From Caldicoprobacter oshimai DSM 21659 (GTDB taxonomy: Bacteria; Bacillota; Clostridia; Caldicoprobacterales; Caldicoprobacteraceae), in assembly GCA_000526435.1 (NCBI GenBank), contig JAGB01000001.1, forward strand, positions 806,001 through 870,000: a stretch of DNA of 64,000 nt. The letters are read 5' to 3'. Made by a program: the position numbers and the translations under genes. How positions within the stretch are numbered: position 1 is the first letter of the stretch; each line of letters begins with the position of its first letter. This document shows positions 1 to 8,351 of this stretch, one piece after another. A model generated the notes under the pieces. The model had not been told where the DNA came from and searched no databases. It saw only the letters and a program-made list of their open reading frames with translations.

Positions 1-15
1 ATTTCTAATGCCATT

Positions 16-37
16 TGCGGAGGCTTAAGCCTCCGCA
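16..37. terminator. Palindromic stem-loop, probable terminator
   Basis: A perfect 22-bp inverted repeat, with arms TGCGGAGGC and GCCTCCGCA around TTAA, is followed on the plus strand by GGTGTTTTAT. It most likely ends a plus-strand transcript coming from outside the window. The T-run is short, so efficiency is uncertain. Confidence 0.6.
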
Positions 38-123
38 TCGGTGTTTTATCATAAAAAACATTTGATGAAATATGAAACACAAAGCGCAAAGACCTGATTT
101 AAAAATAAAAACGGCCGTACCAC

Positions 124-152
124 TGTACAAAGAAAGCATTGTATGGTATAGT
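124..152 (+). promoter_or_regulatory. Putative promoter of degV
   Basis: TGTACA (124-129) and TATAGT (147-152) are separated by 17 bp, about 100 bp upstream of the degV start. The -35 is a weak match and the -10 a good match to the SigA consensus. This is an inference from sequence only. Confidence 0.4.
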
Positions 153-249
153 AAAATAGCAGGCAAAATCTGTAATGAAAGCATGCTACGTTAGCCTCGT
201 TGTTAATACCATCTAATAATAAAATATAAGGACAGGGGGTAAGAGGCTC

Positions 250-1116
250 ATGCAAACCGTTATCATTGCCGATACGTGCAGCGACCTCCCCTTTGAATAC
301 GTTAAGCAGCACAACATTCCTCTCATACATTTTACATACAACTTCAAAGGCGCTGAATACGCCGATGACCTGGGTCAAACGGTGTCGTACAGATATTTCT
401 ACAACGCCATGAGGGATGGAGAGGCTCCCACCACTTCCCAGGTAAACGCTCAAACCTACGCGGACATGTTCAAAAAATACGTCTCTGAAGGGAAGTCGGT
501 AATATACCTCTGCTTTTCCTCCGCTTTGAGCGGCAGCTACAATAATGCCCTCATAGCCCGCGACATGATACTGGAAGAATACCCCTGGGCCGACATAACT
601 GTCATCGACACCAAGTGCGCATCACTAGGCGAAGGGCTTTTGGTATACTACGCCATAGACATGCTTGAACGGGGCGCTTCCAAGGAAGAAATTATAAACT
701 GGGTTGAACAAAACAAGTTGAAAATGCATCACTGGTTTACAGTGGAAGATCTGGTATATCTCAAGAGAGGCGGAAGGCTTTCGGGGACGGCCGCATTTAT
801 AGGCAACATACTGGATATTAAACCCGTGCTCAATGTAGACAGAGAGGGACGTCTTGTCCCCAGGCTTAAAGTAAAGGGGCGCAAGAAATCCCTCCGTACG
901 CTGGTGGAAAAGATGGAAGAGCACATCGTCAATCCAGAACAGCAGGTGGTGGCCATAAGCCACGGCGACTCATCTGAAGATGCCGAATACGTGGCGGGGC
1001 TGATACGTTCCAAATTCTCGGTTAAGGACATAATCATAAATCAAATAGGCCCTGTGATAGGGTCACATTCAGGGCCTGGTACATTAGCGATATTCTTCCT
1101 GGGAGGAGAACGGTAA
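250..1116 (+). CDS. DegV family fatty-acid-binding protein
   Basis: The 288-residue product has the full DegV layout: the N-terminal DTCSDLP strand, TTSQVN near residue 60, SSALSGSYNNA near residue 97 and GGRLSG near residue 173. DegV (FakB-like) proteins are cytosolic and bind a single fatty acid; some present it to the FakA kinase for acyl-phosphate formation. No FakA homologue lies in this window, so which kinase it serves, if any, is unknown. The length is normal for the family. The ATG has a purine-rich GGGGGTAAGAGG ribosome site. It is a single-gene unit bounded by a promoter at 124-152 and a terminator at 1128-1155. Confidence 0.93.
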   Translation: MQTVIIADTCSDLPFEYVKQHNIPLIHFTYNFKGAEYADDLGQTVSYRYFYNAMRDGEAPTTSQVNAQTYADMFKKYVSEGKSVIYLCFSSALSGSYNNALIARDMILEEYPWADITVIDTKCASLGEGLLVYYAIDMLERGASKEEIINWVEQNKLKMHHWFTVEDLVYLKRGGRLSGTAAFIGNILDIKPVLNVDREGRLVPRLKVKGRKKSLRTLVEKMEEHIVNPEQQVVAISHGDSSEDAEYVAGLIRSKFSVKDIIINQIGPVIGSHSGPGTLAIFFLGGER

Positions 1117-1127
1117 ATTTTTTGATG

Positions 1128-1155
1128 GGGGAATCGCAAGCGCGATTCCCTTTTT
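1128..1155. terminator. Rho-independent terminator after degV
   Basis: GGGAATCGC / GCGATTCCC form a stem over a short AAGC loop (1128-1150) followed by TTTTT. It lies between the convergent degV and zinc-ribbon genes. Confidence 0.85.
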
Positions 1156-1217
1156 AATGCATCTTTTGGGCGTATATTCATCTAATAAAAAATCAATTAA
1201 TTCAGTGCGATCCCTTT

Positions 1218-1580
1218 TTAATGTATTTTTTGGCCGCAATAGGGGCAATATGCAAAAGAACGATGGAGTACCGCACCACAGTTTGAACACTGATTGCCAA
1301 AATAGGTCTGCACCTCTTCAAGTCTGTTTACATCCACATCAGTGCTGTCCTTCAACTCGTTTACGTAGTCGGGCGGCACCCTAAAAATCCTGTTGCAGCA
1401 CCTGAACCTCATGTAGTACCTTTTGTTCCACTTAAATATCGGGATAAAGAAAAAGTGAAAATAAGTGTACTCCTCTATCAGTTCGCCCCTCGAGAGGCTA
1501 CCACACTTGCATATGACATTGGGGTATTCCCTTATAACCCTTTGTTTGTCCTGTATACCGAATATTCCGATGAAGATCAT
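1218..1580 (-). CDS. Zinc-ribbon domain protein
   Basis: A 120-residue protein with two cysteine clusters. One is in the N-terminal part (CKC near residue 25, then CC near residue 61), and a canonical C-terminal zinc ribbon reads CSNCG...CPYCG near residues 97-116. It resembles the small zinc-ribbon family found scattered through Firmicutes, of unknown role; such ribbons usually bind nucleic acid or protein. The start is supported by AGGAGGG eight bases upstream of the ATG. It stands alone, convergent with degV and downstream of the glpA-like operon on the same strand. No function is assigned. Confidence 0.75.
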   Translation of the reverse strand: MIFIGIFGIQDKQRVIREYPNVICKCGSLSRGELIEEYTYFHFFFIPIFKWNKRYYMRFRCCNRIFRVPPDYVNELKDSTDVDVNRLEEVQTYFGNQCSNCGAVLHRSFAYCPYCGQKIH

Positions 1581-1651
1581 ACTGCTCCCTCCTGAAAAAG
1601 CCCCGGGTATCTACTACTCTTATTATACCATTCAAACGGCTATCGTGTGAA

Positions 1652-2017
1652 TCATGCCAGTACCACTTTATCCACCTTTCGAGTGGCAACTAAATTGGCA
1701 CCTGTACCTGCTATATTCTCAACAAGCACATCGCCTATGTTTACGGGAGCCTTGACCTTCAACCCTTTTGTCTGCTTTAAAGCCTCCATTATCTTATCCC
1801 TTGGAATACTCCTGTCGGTCTTTGCCGATACCAGCCTGTGGGTTCCTCCTTCCACCCACACCGAGGTGGTAAGGGTGCGCAAGGGACATGTCATCTCCTG
1901 AACGGCGTAGCCTTTGCCGCGGCTGCATCCGTTGCCCTTGACCTCCCACTGGCCGTCTCCGCCGGGTTCAACATTCATTCTGCAGCCCCGGGGACACAGT
2001 ATGCATATCAGCTCCAT
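1652..2017 (-). CDS. DUF1667 cysteine-rich protein of the glycerol-3-phosphate operon
   Basis: A 121-residue DUF1667 protein. It starts with CILCPRGC, a CxxCPxGC metal- or cluster-binding motif, and has further cysteines at NGCSRG and MTCPLR. In Clostridia and Thermotoga this family is the small third gene after a GlpA-like dehydrogenase and an NAD(FAD) dehydrogenase, as here, so it is likely an Fe-S or metal subunit or maturation partner of that redox complex. It begins 16 bp after the preceding stop and ends the operon. The inferred role rests on gene order; no biochemistry is implied by the sequence itself. Confidence 0.88.
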   Translation of the reverse strand: MELICILCPRGCRMNVEPGGDGQWEVKGNGCSRGKGYAVQEMTCPLRTLTTSVWVEGGTHRLVSAKTDRSIPRDKIMEALKQTKGLKVKAPVNIGDVLVENIAGTGANLVATRKVDKVVLA

Positions 2018-2033
2018 GCGCGCTTTACCCCCT

Positions 2034-3308
2034 TCACGCGAGGTTTCTCCATCTGATCAGCAGCCTGCCACCAGGCTTTATGCCAGATAAGGCCTGTTTT
2101 TTTATTTTAAACCGTTCCATCTGCCCCGGAACGATGCGCAAAAACTTTTTAGAAGCCAACAGCCTCTGCCCGTCGGTCAATTCTACCACGCCGTCATCAT
2201 ATATATTATCCGACCTGAAAAACAGCTCTACGTCCTCCTCTCCCAAAATCCTCTGGGGAACAACGTAGCGTACGCCGTATCCTGTCTCTATTTTAACCCG
2301 CCTATCCACATGCTGGCCGTATTGAGAGGCCAGGCCGTTCAAATACCGCCACACGCCATATCCAGCAATCTCAGCCTCTTCGCTTACATAATCCACCAGG
2401 TCGTGAACGTGAAGCACGTTGCCACAGGCAAAGATCCCCGGCACGCTGGTCTGCCTGTACTCATCCACAACAGGTCCTCCCGTTACAGGGTCAAGCTGTA
2501 CGTTGGCTTTCTGGCTGAGCTCGTTCTCGGGTATCAGGCCCACCGATAAGAGAAGGGTATCGCAGGGTACGTATTCCTCGGTGCCTGGAATGGGCCGCCG
2601 CGCATCGTCCACCTGGGCGACGGTCACCCCCTCAAGCCTTTCCCTGCCATGAATTTTGATGACGGTGTGCTTGAATCTTATGGGAATACCGTAATCCTCC
2701 AGGCACTGCCTTATGTTCCTGATAAGCCCGGTGGAATAGGGCATGATCTCGCATACCATCTTGACGTTGGCGCCTTCCCAAGTAAGTCTCCTGGCCATTA
2801 TGAGGCCTATATCCCCCGACCCGAGTATGACAACCTCTCGGCCTGGCATATATCCCTCTATGTTGATGAGCCTTTGGGCCATGCCTGCCGTATACACCCC
2901 TGCCGGTCGCCCTCCCGGAATCATGAGAGCCCCCCTGGTCCTTTCCCTGCATCCCATCGCCAGTATAACCGCTCTGGCCTGTATCTCTATCGGCCCATGC
3001 TTGGGGTTTACGGCATAGACCCTCTTGTCCTCATCAATGTCCACCACCATGGTGTCCAGGAGATAAGGGATTTGCGCCTTTTCAACCTGGTCGATAAACC
3101 TCTGGGCGTATTCAGGGCCGGTAAGCTCCTCGCCAAACCAGTGGAGCCCGAACCCATTATGGATACACTGCTGGAGTATCCCTCCCAGGTGTGAATCCCT
3201 CTCGAGTATGATGATGTCCCGTATGCCGTATCTGTGACAGGACAAAGCCGCTGCCAGTCCGGCCGGTCCCCCTCCTATGACCACCACATCGGCTTTCATG
3301 CTCAACAT
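2034..3308 (-). CDS. NAD(FAD)-dependent dehydrogenase subunit, glycerol-3-phosphate operon
   Basis: A pyridine nucleotide-disulfide oxidoreductase of 424 residues. The N-terminal FAD Rossmann motif is VVIGGGPAGLAAA (about residues 9-21), a second nucleotide fold has VVILGSGDIGL, and the C-terminal FAD contact is GIFACGN. It is the usual partner of GlpA-like dehydrogenases that lack GlpB/GlpC and probably passes electrons between glycerol-3-phosphate oxidation and NAD(H). The open frame extends upstream, but the ATG at 3308 has GGAGG seven bases away and overlaps the glpA stop by 7 bp, indicating translational coupling. The longer frame would lie inside glpA. Confidence 0.88.
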   Translation of the reverse strand: MLSMKADVVVIGGGPAGLAAALSCHRYGIRDIIILERDSHLGGILQQCIHNGFGLHWFGEELTGPEYAQRFIDQVEKAQIPYLLDTMVVDIDEDKRVYAVNPKHGPIEIQARAVILAMGCRERTRGALMIPGGRPAGVYTAGMAQRLINIEGYMPGREVVILGSGDIGLIMARRLTWEGANVKMVCEIMPYSTGLIRNIRQCLEDYGIPIRFKHTVIKIHGRERLEGVTVAQVDDARRPIPGTEEYVPCDTLLLSVGLIPENELSQKANVQLDPVTGGPVVDEYRQTSVPGIFACGNVLHVHDLVDYVSEEAEIAGYGVWRYLNGLASQYGQHVDRRVKIETGYGVRYVVPQRILGEEDVELFFRSDNIYDDGVVELTDGQRLLASKKFLRIVPGQMERFKIKKQALSGIKPGGRLLIRWRNLA

Positions 3309-4774
3309 CCTGCATCCTCCCCCAAAAAGTCTTTGATCTTCCCCAGCACAATCCTGGAGCCATCCCCTTTTTTGGTTATCTGCTCCATGGGGATGCCCAG
3401 CTCCCTCTCCATTATCTCCATAATGCGCGGCGTACAAAATCCTCCCTGACAGCGCCCCATACCTGCTCTGGTCCTCCGCTTTACCGCGTCTAGCGTAAGC
3501 GCCGGCGGATTCCTGTGAAGAGCCTGCACTATCTCTCCCTCGGTCACCATCTCACACCTGCATATTATGCGGCCAAACCTTTGGTCCTTCTTTATGAGCT
3601 CCTCCCGGGTATGCCAGTCGGCATCGCTAAAACGGCTTATACCCTTGCGATAGGGGTTGAAATCCCTCTTAGGCTCCAGCCTATGGCCGTTTCTTTGCAT
3701 AACGCCGTTTAAAATGCTTGCCACATACCTGCCTATTGCCGGAGCAGCCGAAAGCCCTGGTGAACAAATCCCCGCTACCTGAATGAACTCCTCCGCCCTG
3801 CGGGAAGGACGGATTATAAAGTCCTCCCCATCGGCTATGGCCCTCAATCCCGCAAACTCGGTTATAACGTCGTTCTTTGGCAGCAAGGGCACCGATTCCA
3901 ACGCCTTTTCATACACAAAGCTCAGGCCATCATAAGTGGTATCAACATCGTTCCGTTGGTCTATATCCACAGCGTTTGGTCCGATGAGCAGATTGCCGTC
4001 CACGGTAGGGGTAACCAGTACGCCTTTGCCAAGCCCCGACGGCGGCTGGAATATGGTGCTGGTGACTAGGCTCCCCCATTTTTTGTCATACAGGCAGTAT
4101 TCTCCCTTGCGCGGGTGTATGCGGAATGAATCATCGCCTACCATCTGGCTTATCAAGTCGCTGTTTATGCCGGCTGCGTTTATCACATACCGAGCGATAA
4201 AGGTTCCGCCTGAGGTTTCAATGTGGAATTTGCCGTCGCTGTGCCTTTGAATGGATAAAACAGCATGGTTGAGATAAAACTGTACGCCGTTGTCGGCTGC
4301 ATTCTCCGCCATGGCGATGGTAACTTCAAAGGGGGATGTAATGCCTCCCGTGGGAGCCCACAGCGCCGCTTTGATGGAGGGATTTAAGTTGGGCTCCATC
4401 TTTAGCACTTCTTCAGCAGGTAGAATCTTGAGTCCGTTTACGCCGTTCTTTATGCCCTGCTCCATCAAGCGCTTAAGAGTTGACATGTCGTCATCGGTAA
4501 ATGCCAAAACCAGCGAACCGTTTCGCTTGAAAGGGACGTCCAATTCCCGGGCTATGTCCTCATACAGGGAATTGCCCGCGACGTTGAGACGCGCCATCAA
4601 CGTCCCCGGCTTGCAGTCATAGCCCGCATGCACGATGCCGCTGTTGGCACCCGAGCTCCCCATAGCCACATCAGCCTTTGCTTCCAACACACATACATCC
4701 AGCTTGTACCTGGCAAGCTCTCTGGCTATGCTGCAGCCCACAACCCCCGCACCGATAATAGCTATATCAAACAT
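3302..4774 (-). CDS. GlpA-like FAD-dependent glycerol-3-phosphate dehydrogenase
   Basis: The 490-residue protein begins with the FAD-binding signature AIIGAGVVGCSIARELA and has a DAO fold over about residues 1-360. The C-terminus carries a BFD-like [2Fe-2S] domain with CRCE near residue 406 and GRCQGGFC near residue 447. This architecture matches anaerobic glycerol-3-phosphate dehydrogenases that produce dihydroxyacetone phosphate. The next two genes encode an NAD(FAD) dehydrogenase and DUF1667, the known three-gene arrangement. A strong promoter and a transcription attenuator precede it. GlpK, GlpF and GlpP are not in the window. Confidence 0.88.
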   Translation of the reverse strand: MFDIAIIGAGVVGCSIARELARYKLDVCVLEAKADVAMGSSGANSGIVHAGYDCKPGTLMARLNVAGNSLYEDIARELDVPFKRNGSLVLAFTDDDMSTLKRLMEQGIKNGVNGLKILPAEEVLKMEPNLNPSIKAALWAPTGGITSPFEVTIAMAENAADNGVQFYLNHAVLSIQRHSDGKFHIETSGGTFIARYVINAAGINSDLISQMVGDDSFRIHPRKGEYCLYDKKWGSLVTSTIFQPPSGLGKGVLVTPTVDGNLLIGPNAVDIDQRNDVDTTYDGLSFVYEKALESVPLLPKNDVITEFAGLRAIADGEDFIIRPSRRAEEFIQVAGICSPGLSAAPAIGRYVASILNGVMQRNGHRLEPKRDFNPYRKGISRFSDADWHTREELIKKDQRFGRIICRCEMVTEGEIVQALHRNPPALTLDAVKRRTRAGMGRCQGGFCTPRIMEIMERELGIPMEQITKKGDGSRIVLGKIKDFLGEDAGC

Positions 4775-4804
4775 TTATATATTCCCCTCCCCTCAAACGA
4801 AAAA

Positions 4805-4846
4805 AGCCATATTAATCAAGCTGCATGCAGCCTGACTAATATGGCT
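4805..4846 (-). terminator. Attenuator hairpin in the glpA leader
   Basis: A long imperfect inverted repeat (AGCCATATTA / TAATATGGCT outer arms, GCATGC at the apex) ends on the minus strand in a run of six or seven T. It lies between the operon promoter and the glpA start, so unregulated transcripts should stop here. Antitermination by a GlpP-type RNA-binding protein or a ligand-binding leader is inferred. Confidence 0.8.
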
Positions 4847-4930
4847 CTCACACGTCTCCAGCCACTCTTTATTACGATAACCCTCCCCACACTTGGAGGA
4901 GGTGGGTTTATCTATGAGACCCTGACAATA
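4847..4930 (-). promoter_or_regulatory. Structured 5' leader of the glpA operon
   Basis: About 85 nt of untranslated leader precede the attenuator. On the minus strand it can form a hairpin of AACCCaCCTCC with GGAGGGTT (around 4872-4902) enclosed by GTCTC/GAGAC. No known riboswitch consensus or T-box sequence was recognised. Confidence 0.45.
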
Positions 4931-4958
4931 ATATACCAACCTCTCGGCAAGCTGTCAA
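4930..4958 (-). promoter_or_regulatory. SigA-type promoter of the glpA operon
   Basis: On the minus strand, consensus TTGACA (4958-4953) is followed after 17 bp by TATATT (4935-4930). It lies just downstream of the F420-ligase-like stop codon and about 155 bp upstream of the glpA ATG. Confidence 0.85.
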
Positions 4959-4974
4959 TCACGATTCAAACCAA

Positions 4975-6153
4975 TCATTCAACATTAGAAGCATAATTAT
5001 CGAAGTATCCCTGAATAAGCACCACAGGCGTGCCCTTATCGCCGCTTCCGCTCACCAGATCACAAAGGCTTCCTAAAAGGTCGGTCAAACGGCGAGGAGT
5101 GGTACCCTGGGATATCATGCGCCCCACAAGGTTTTTATCCTTGGACCTTATAATTTCTCTTATCTTTTCCTCGATGTTTTCCTTGTCATCCATATTGTCG
5201 ACCAGATATTTCAGCTTAACCTCGTTAGGGGTACCCTCCAGCCCTTTTGTGTATGCGGGCGACACCACGGGATCTGCCAGCTCCCATATGCCGCTTACTG
5301 GATCCTTAAAGGCTCCATCGCCGTATATCATTACTTCCATGTGCTTGCCAGTCAGCTCTTTAAGCCGCGCCTGCAGTCGATTCACAAACTCCTCTCCATC
5401 CCTGGGGAAAAGCTTGACGGTGGTTTCGGAAGCCTTGTTCGAGCCCAGCAAGCCATACTGTGGATGATAACCGCTGCCGTTGACCGGTCGGGTCAAGATA
5501 TCGTCCAGCCCATAGACCGTCCTGGCTCCCGCCTGTTTCAGCAGGCGCTTGGTTCTAAAACGGGTGTGTATGTCGGCGGCCAGCACGTGTGGCGTGTACC
5601 TCAATATCGTCCTCGGGTCATTTGAAAATATTATGGTAATCCCTTCCACAAGCTCTTTGTAGTATTTTATATAGTCTATGCCGGTGAAGGGATGAATTGC
5701 TCCGTGCCCAAAATATTTATAGAACTCCTCTTCCGTCAATGTATCCGTATAGGGATTGATCCCTTTCTCGTCCAGCTCATCCCAGGTGAGGATGGGGTTG
5801 CCCACCTCGTCGGAAGGATAGCTCAGCAGAAGGTAAACCTTCTTAACCCCTCTGGCGATGCCCAAGAGCAGCATCGAAAACCTGTTACGGCTGAGTATCG
5901 GAAATACCACTCCCACTTCGCCATCGGGGTATTTTGCCGCCACGTCTGCCGCAATTTGATCAATGGTGGCATAATTCCCCTGAGCCCTGGCCACTACCGA
6001 CTCTGTAACCCCCACTATATCCCTATCGTTCAATTGGTATCCTTCAGCCCGGCTGGACTCCACAACCGCTTTGGCGACGATTTCCACCAGGTCATCGCCT
6101 TTGTTTATTATGGGCAAGCGTATGCCCCTTGCCTGTGTGCCTACCGTCCTCAT
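4975..6153 (-). CDS. Coenzyme F420-0:L-glutamate ligase-like protein (CofE domain)
   Basis: A 392-residue protein whose N-terminal half has the F420 ligase (CofE-like) features: GIRLPIINKGDDLVEIV at the start and GVTESVVARAQGNYAT near residues 48-63. In F420 producers CofE adds glutamates to the cofactor. Many Clostridia that do not make F420 carry this longer homologue, whose substrate is unknown, so the family name is not a function. The second ATG (6153) is preferred over 6159 because GGAGG sits seven bases upstream of it. No other cofactor-F420 gene is visible here. Confidence 0.75.
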   Translation of the reverse strand: MRTVGTQARGIRLPIINKGDDLVEIVAKAVVESSRAEGYQLNDRDIVGVTESVVARAQGNYATIDQIAADVAAKYPDGEVGVVFPILSRNRFSMLLLGIARGVKKVYLLLSYPSDEVGNPILTWDELDEKGINPYTDTLTEEEFYKYFGHGAIHPFTGIDYIKYYKELVEGITIIFSNDPRTILRYTPHVLAADIHTRFRTKRLLKQAGARTVYGLDDILTRPVNGSGYHPQYGLLGSNKASETTVKLFPRDGEEFVNRLQARLKELTGKHMEVMIYGDGAFKDPVSGIWELADPVVSPAYTKGLEGTPNEVKLKYLVDNMDDKENIEEKIREIIRSKDKNLVGRMISQGTTPRRLTDLLGSLCDLVSGSGDKGTPVVLIQGYFDNYASNVE

Positions 6154-6332
6154 CTGCATACCTCCACTTCACCAATCTTTATGCTAAACCAATGTACCGT
6201 CAGTTCTCTAATAAGCAAAAATATTACATTTCATAACCAACAACAGCATTCAAGTTTGATTATATATCATTGGTAGCCATAAATCCAATTATTAAAAATT
6301 ATTACAAGTATAAGCTATTTTTATCACGCTAA

Positions 6333-6360
6333 AAGGCCCCTTTCGCATGAAAGGGGCCTT
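6333..6360 (-). terminator. GC-rich terminator downstream of the GH35 gene
   Basis: AAGGCCCCTTTC / GAAAGGGGCCTT is a perfect 12-bp stem with a 4-nt loop, followed on the minus strand by TTTTAG. It probably ends both the carbohydrate operon and the structured RNA between it and GH35. Confidence 0.85.
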
Positions 6361-6560
6361 AAAGTTCCACTGGCTGCTTTTCAACATATGTTCGGTAATT
6401 CTGTAACGACCTGCTCTAGGCCAGTATCTGGCCTCCTAAGTTGGTAAACTGCTTTTTTACCTGACTTTGTTTAGCTACAAAGTTACCATAAAAAGCATAT
6501 GAGTGAGGTTGACCTCAAAAGACGGTAAAGCGGCTTTCCCAGCGCAGTTCACCAGTCACT
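6361..6560 (-). ncRNA. Candidate structured RNA downstream of the GH35 gene
   Basis: This 200-nt gene-free stretch folds well on the minus strand. Local stems, given as plus-strand arms, are 6505-6509/6512-6516 (GAGGT/ACCTC), 6464-6470/6477-6483 (ACTTTGT/ACAAAGT), 6443-6448/6456-6461 (GGTAAA/TTTACC) and 6419-6424/6428-6433 (GGCCAG/CTGGCC). An outer helix pairs ACTGG..CTGC (6556-6544) with GCAGCCAGT (6377-6369). A strong terminator follows at once, as expected for a small RNA or an elaborate 3' UTR. I could not match it to tmRNA, 6S, RNase P, SRP RNA or a known riboswitch. No clear own promoter is visible. Confidence 0.5.
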
Positions 6561-6562
6561 TT

Positions 6563-8299
6563 CTACAAAGAAGGTTTATCAGTAAATTCAACAACCGGTT
6601 CTTGCATCCCTTCAAGTTCGAATACTATTAACTCATTTTTTCCTTTCTTGAGCAAAGGTCCTGGAACATACAACGTTTGTTGAGGCCCTATTTTCCAATA
6701 CCTACCGAGGTTAAATCCGTTTATATAGCATACGCATTTCGTCCAACCAGAAAGCTTTAAAAAAGTATCGCAGGGCTCATTCACCTCAAATTCTCCTTTG
6801 AAAAAGCAGGGGCATTCACATGATGTCCCCTTCACAAATTTCAAGCCCTCGAGATTATCCATTTCCAAAGTATATATAGTCCAGTTATATATGTACTGTT
6901 GCCCTATCCTCACTCCTTTGGTGATTCCTTTTTTGTCAGCTAAATACGGCCCGTAATTAACGCGCCCCATATTCTCCACCAGTATATCCAGAGAAATGCC
7001 TTCCCTGGGCACCTTTATATTTATGGTGGGCTGCTTATCGTTTCTATACATAACTCCTGTGAATTCACCATTTATAAATACGAGTGCCCTGTCGTGCAGA
7101 TCTTCAATTATAAGAGGCGCCTCATCCCTCGGCCCGGCTATAAACGTACGATACAATATAAAGCCGTAACTTTGATCCAACGCTTCCATCGGAAGGGGAA
7201 CCGGGCTTTCAAACCTCCTCCCTATATCATCCAGCGAATCGAAGAGCTTTACGTGTTCATCCAGCTTTACACTACCATAAGCCTTTTTAGGCATAACTTC
7301 AATTGGAATGTCCGGGACATCCACATATTTTTTTATCACGTCTCGTATTGCATAATATTTTGGAGTTGGATCACCCCACTCAGTAAGAGGCGCATCGTAA
7401 TCATAGCTGGTCACAGTCGGCTGATATTCTTCCATACAGTTAGCGCCATTCATAAAGCCGAAGTTAGTGCCCCCATGGAACATATAAAAGTTGACCGACG
7501 CTCCTATAGCCAGCATCTCGTCCAGCACCTTTGCCACATCCTCACCATCCCTGGTATGGTGTTGCTCTCCCCAGTGATCAAACCATCCGTTCCAATATTC
7601 AGTACACATCAGAGGCCCATCAGGCTGAAATTCCCTGAGCTTCTTAAACTGTTCAATAGGCCTTGAACCGAAGTTCACAGTCTTAAATACATGAGGAAGA
7701 GTGCCGCCCTGCAACATGCTGTCACAGGCCCCATCGGAAGTAAACAATAGGACATCCACTCCCCTGCTCCTTAGTCCCCTTTCCAAATACCTTAAATACT
7801 CATGGTCATTCCCATAGCTTCCATATTCATTTTCTATCTGCATAGCAATGATGGGACCACCTTTTGTAGATTGTAAGGGCACCAGCTTTTCCATAAGCTT
7901 ATCAAAATATCTATCCACCGCATCCAAATACGGCTTATAGCTACACCTCAGCTGCATTGAAGGGTCCTTTAAAAGCCAAGCCGGCAGACCACCGAACTCC
8001 CACTCAGCGCAAATGTATGGCCCTGGCCGAACTATCACAAACAAGCCCAAGTCCTGAGCCGTCTTAATAAACCTTGTTATATCCAAACCGCCCTCAAAAC
8101 AGAATTTTCCAGGTTTTGGCTCATGCAGATTCCATGGTATGTAAGTCTCCACGGTATTGAACCCGCAAGCTTTAAGCTTTCTAAGCCTATCTTCCCAGTA
8201 TTGCGGGACCACTCTAAAGTAATGAATAGCCCCCGATAGTATACGTATGGGTTTACCGTCATATAAGAATTGATCATTTCCAACGGTTAATTTTCCCAT
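6563..8299 (-). CDS. GH35 beta-galactosidase, cytoplasmic
   Basis: The 578-residue enzyme starts directly in the GH35 barrel (GAIHYFRVVPQYWEDRL). IENEYGSYG contains the predicted acid/base E158 and TEYWNGWFDHWG the nucleophile E234. The barrel is followed by beta domains ending near residue 575, a normal compact GH35. It has no signal peptide, so it acts on imported oligosaccharides, hydrolysing terminal beta-galactose; many GH35 enzymes favour beta-1,3 links. The start has GAGGGG nine bases upstream. It is the last gene of the glycan locus, 52 bp after the fucosidase. Confidence 0.95.
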   Translation of the reverse strand: MGKLTVGNDQFLYDGKPIRILSGAIHYFRVVPQYWEDRLRKLKACGFNTVETYIPWNLHEPKPGKFCFEGGLDITRFIKTAQDLGLFVIVRPGPYICAEWEFGGLPAWLLKDPSMQLRCSYKPYLDAVDRYFDKLMEKLVPLQSTKGGPIIAMQIENEYGSYGNDHEYLRYLERGLRSRGVDVLLFTSDGACDSMLQGGTLPHVFKTVNFGSRPIEQFKKLREFQPDGPLMCTEYWNGWFDHWGEQHHTRDGEDVAKVLDEMLAIGASVNFYMFHGGTNFGFMNGANCMEEYQPTVTSYDYDAPLTEWGDPTPKYYAIRDVIKKYVDVPDIPIEVMPKKAYGSVKLDEHVKLFDSLDDIGRRFESPVPLPMEALDQSYGFILYRTFIAGPRDEAPLIIEDLHDRALVFINGEFTGVMYRNDKQPTINIKVPREGISLDILVENMGRVNYGPYLADKKGITKGVRIGQQYIYNWTIYTLEMDNLEGLKFVKGTSCECPCFFKGEFEVNEPCDTFLKLSGWTKCVCYINGFNLGRYWKIGPQQTLYVPGPLLKKGKNELIVFELEGMQEPVVEFTDKPSL

Positions 8300-8351
8300 A
8301 GTTCATTCCCCTCAAATAAAAAGATTATTTGCAATAAACAAAATTTTTAGT

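Noticed and set aside
2649-3194. Long plus-strand frame opposite the NAD(FAD) dehydrogenase
   Set aside because: It is a shadow frame of a strongly conserved minus-strand gene; no ribosome site or recognisable motif.
4800-4930. T-box or known riboswitch in the glpA leader
   Set aside because: No T-box sequence (TGGNACCGCG) or familiar riboswitch core is present; only the attenuator and unnamed hairpins are supported.
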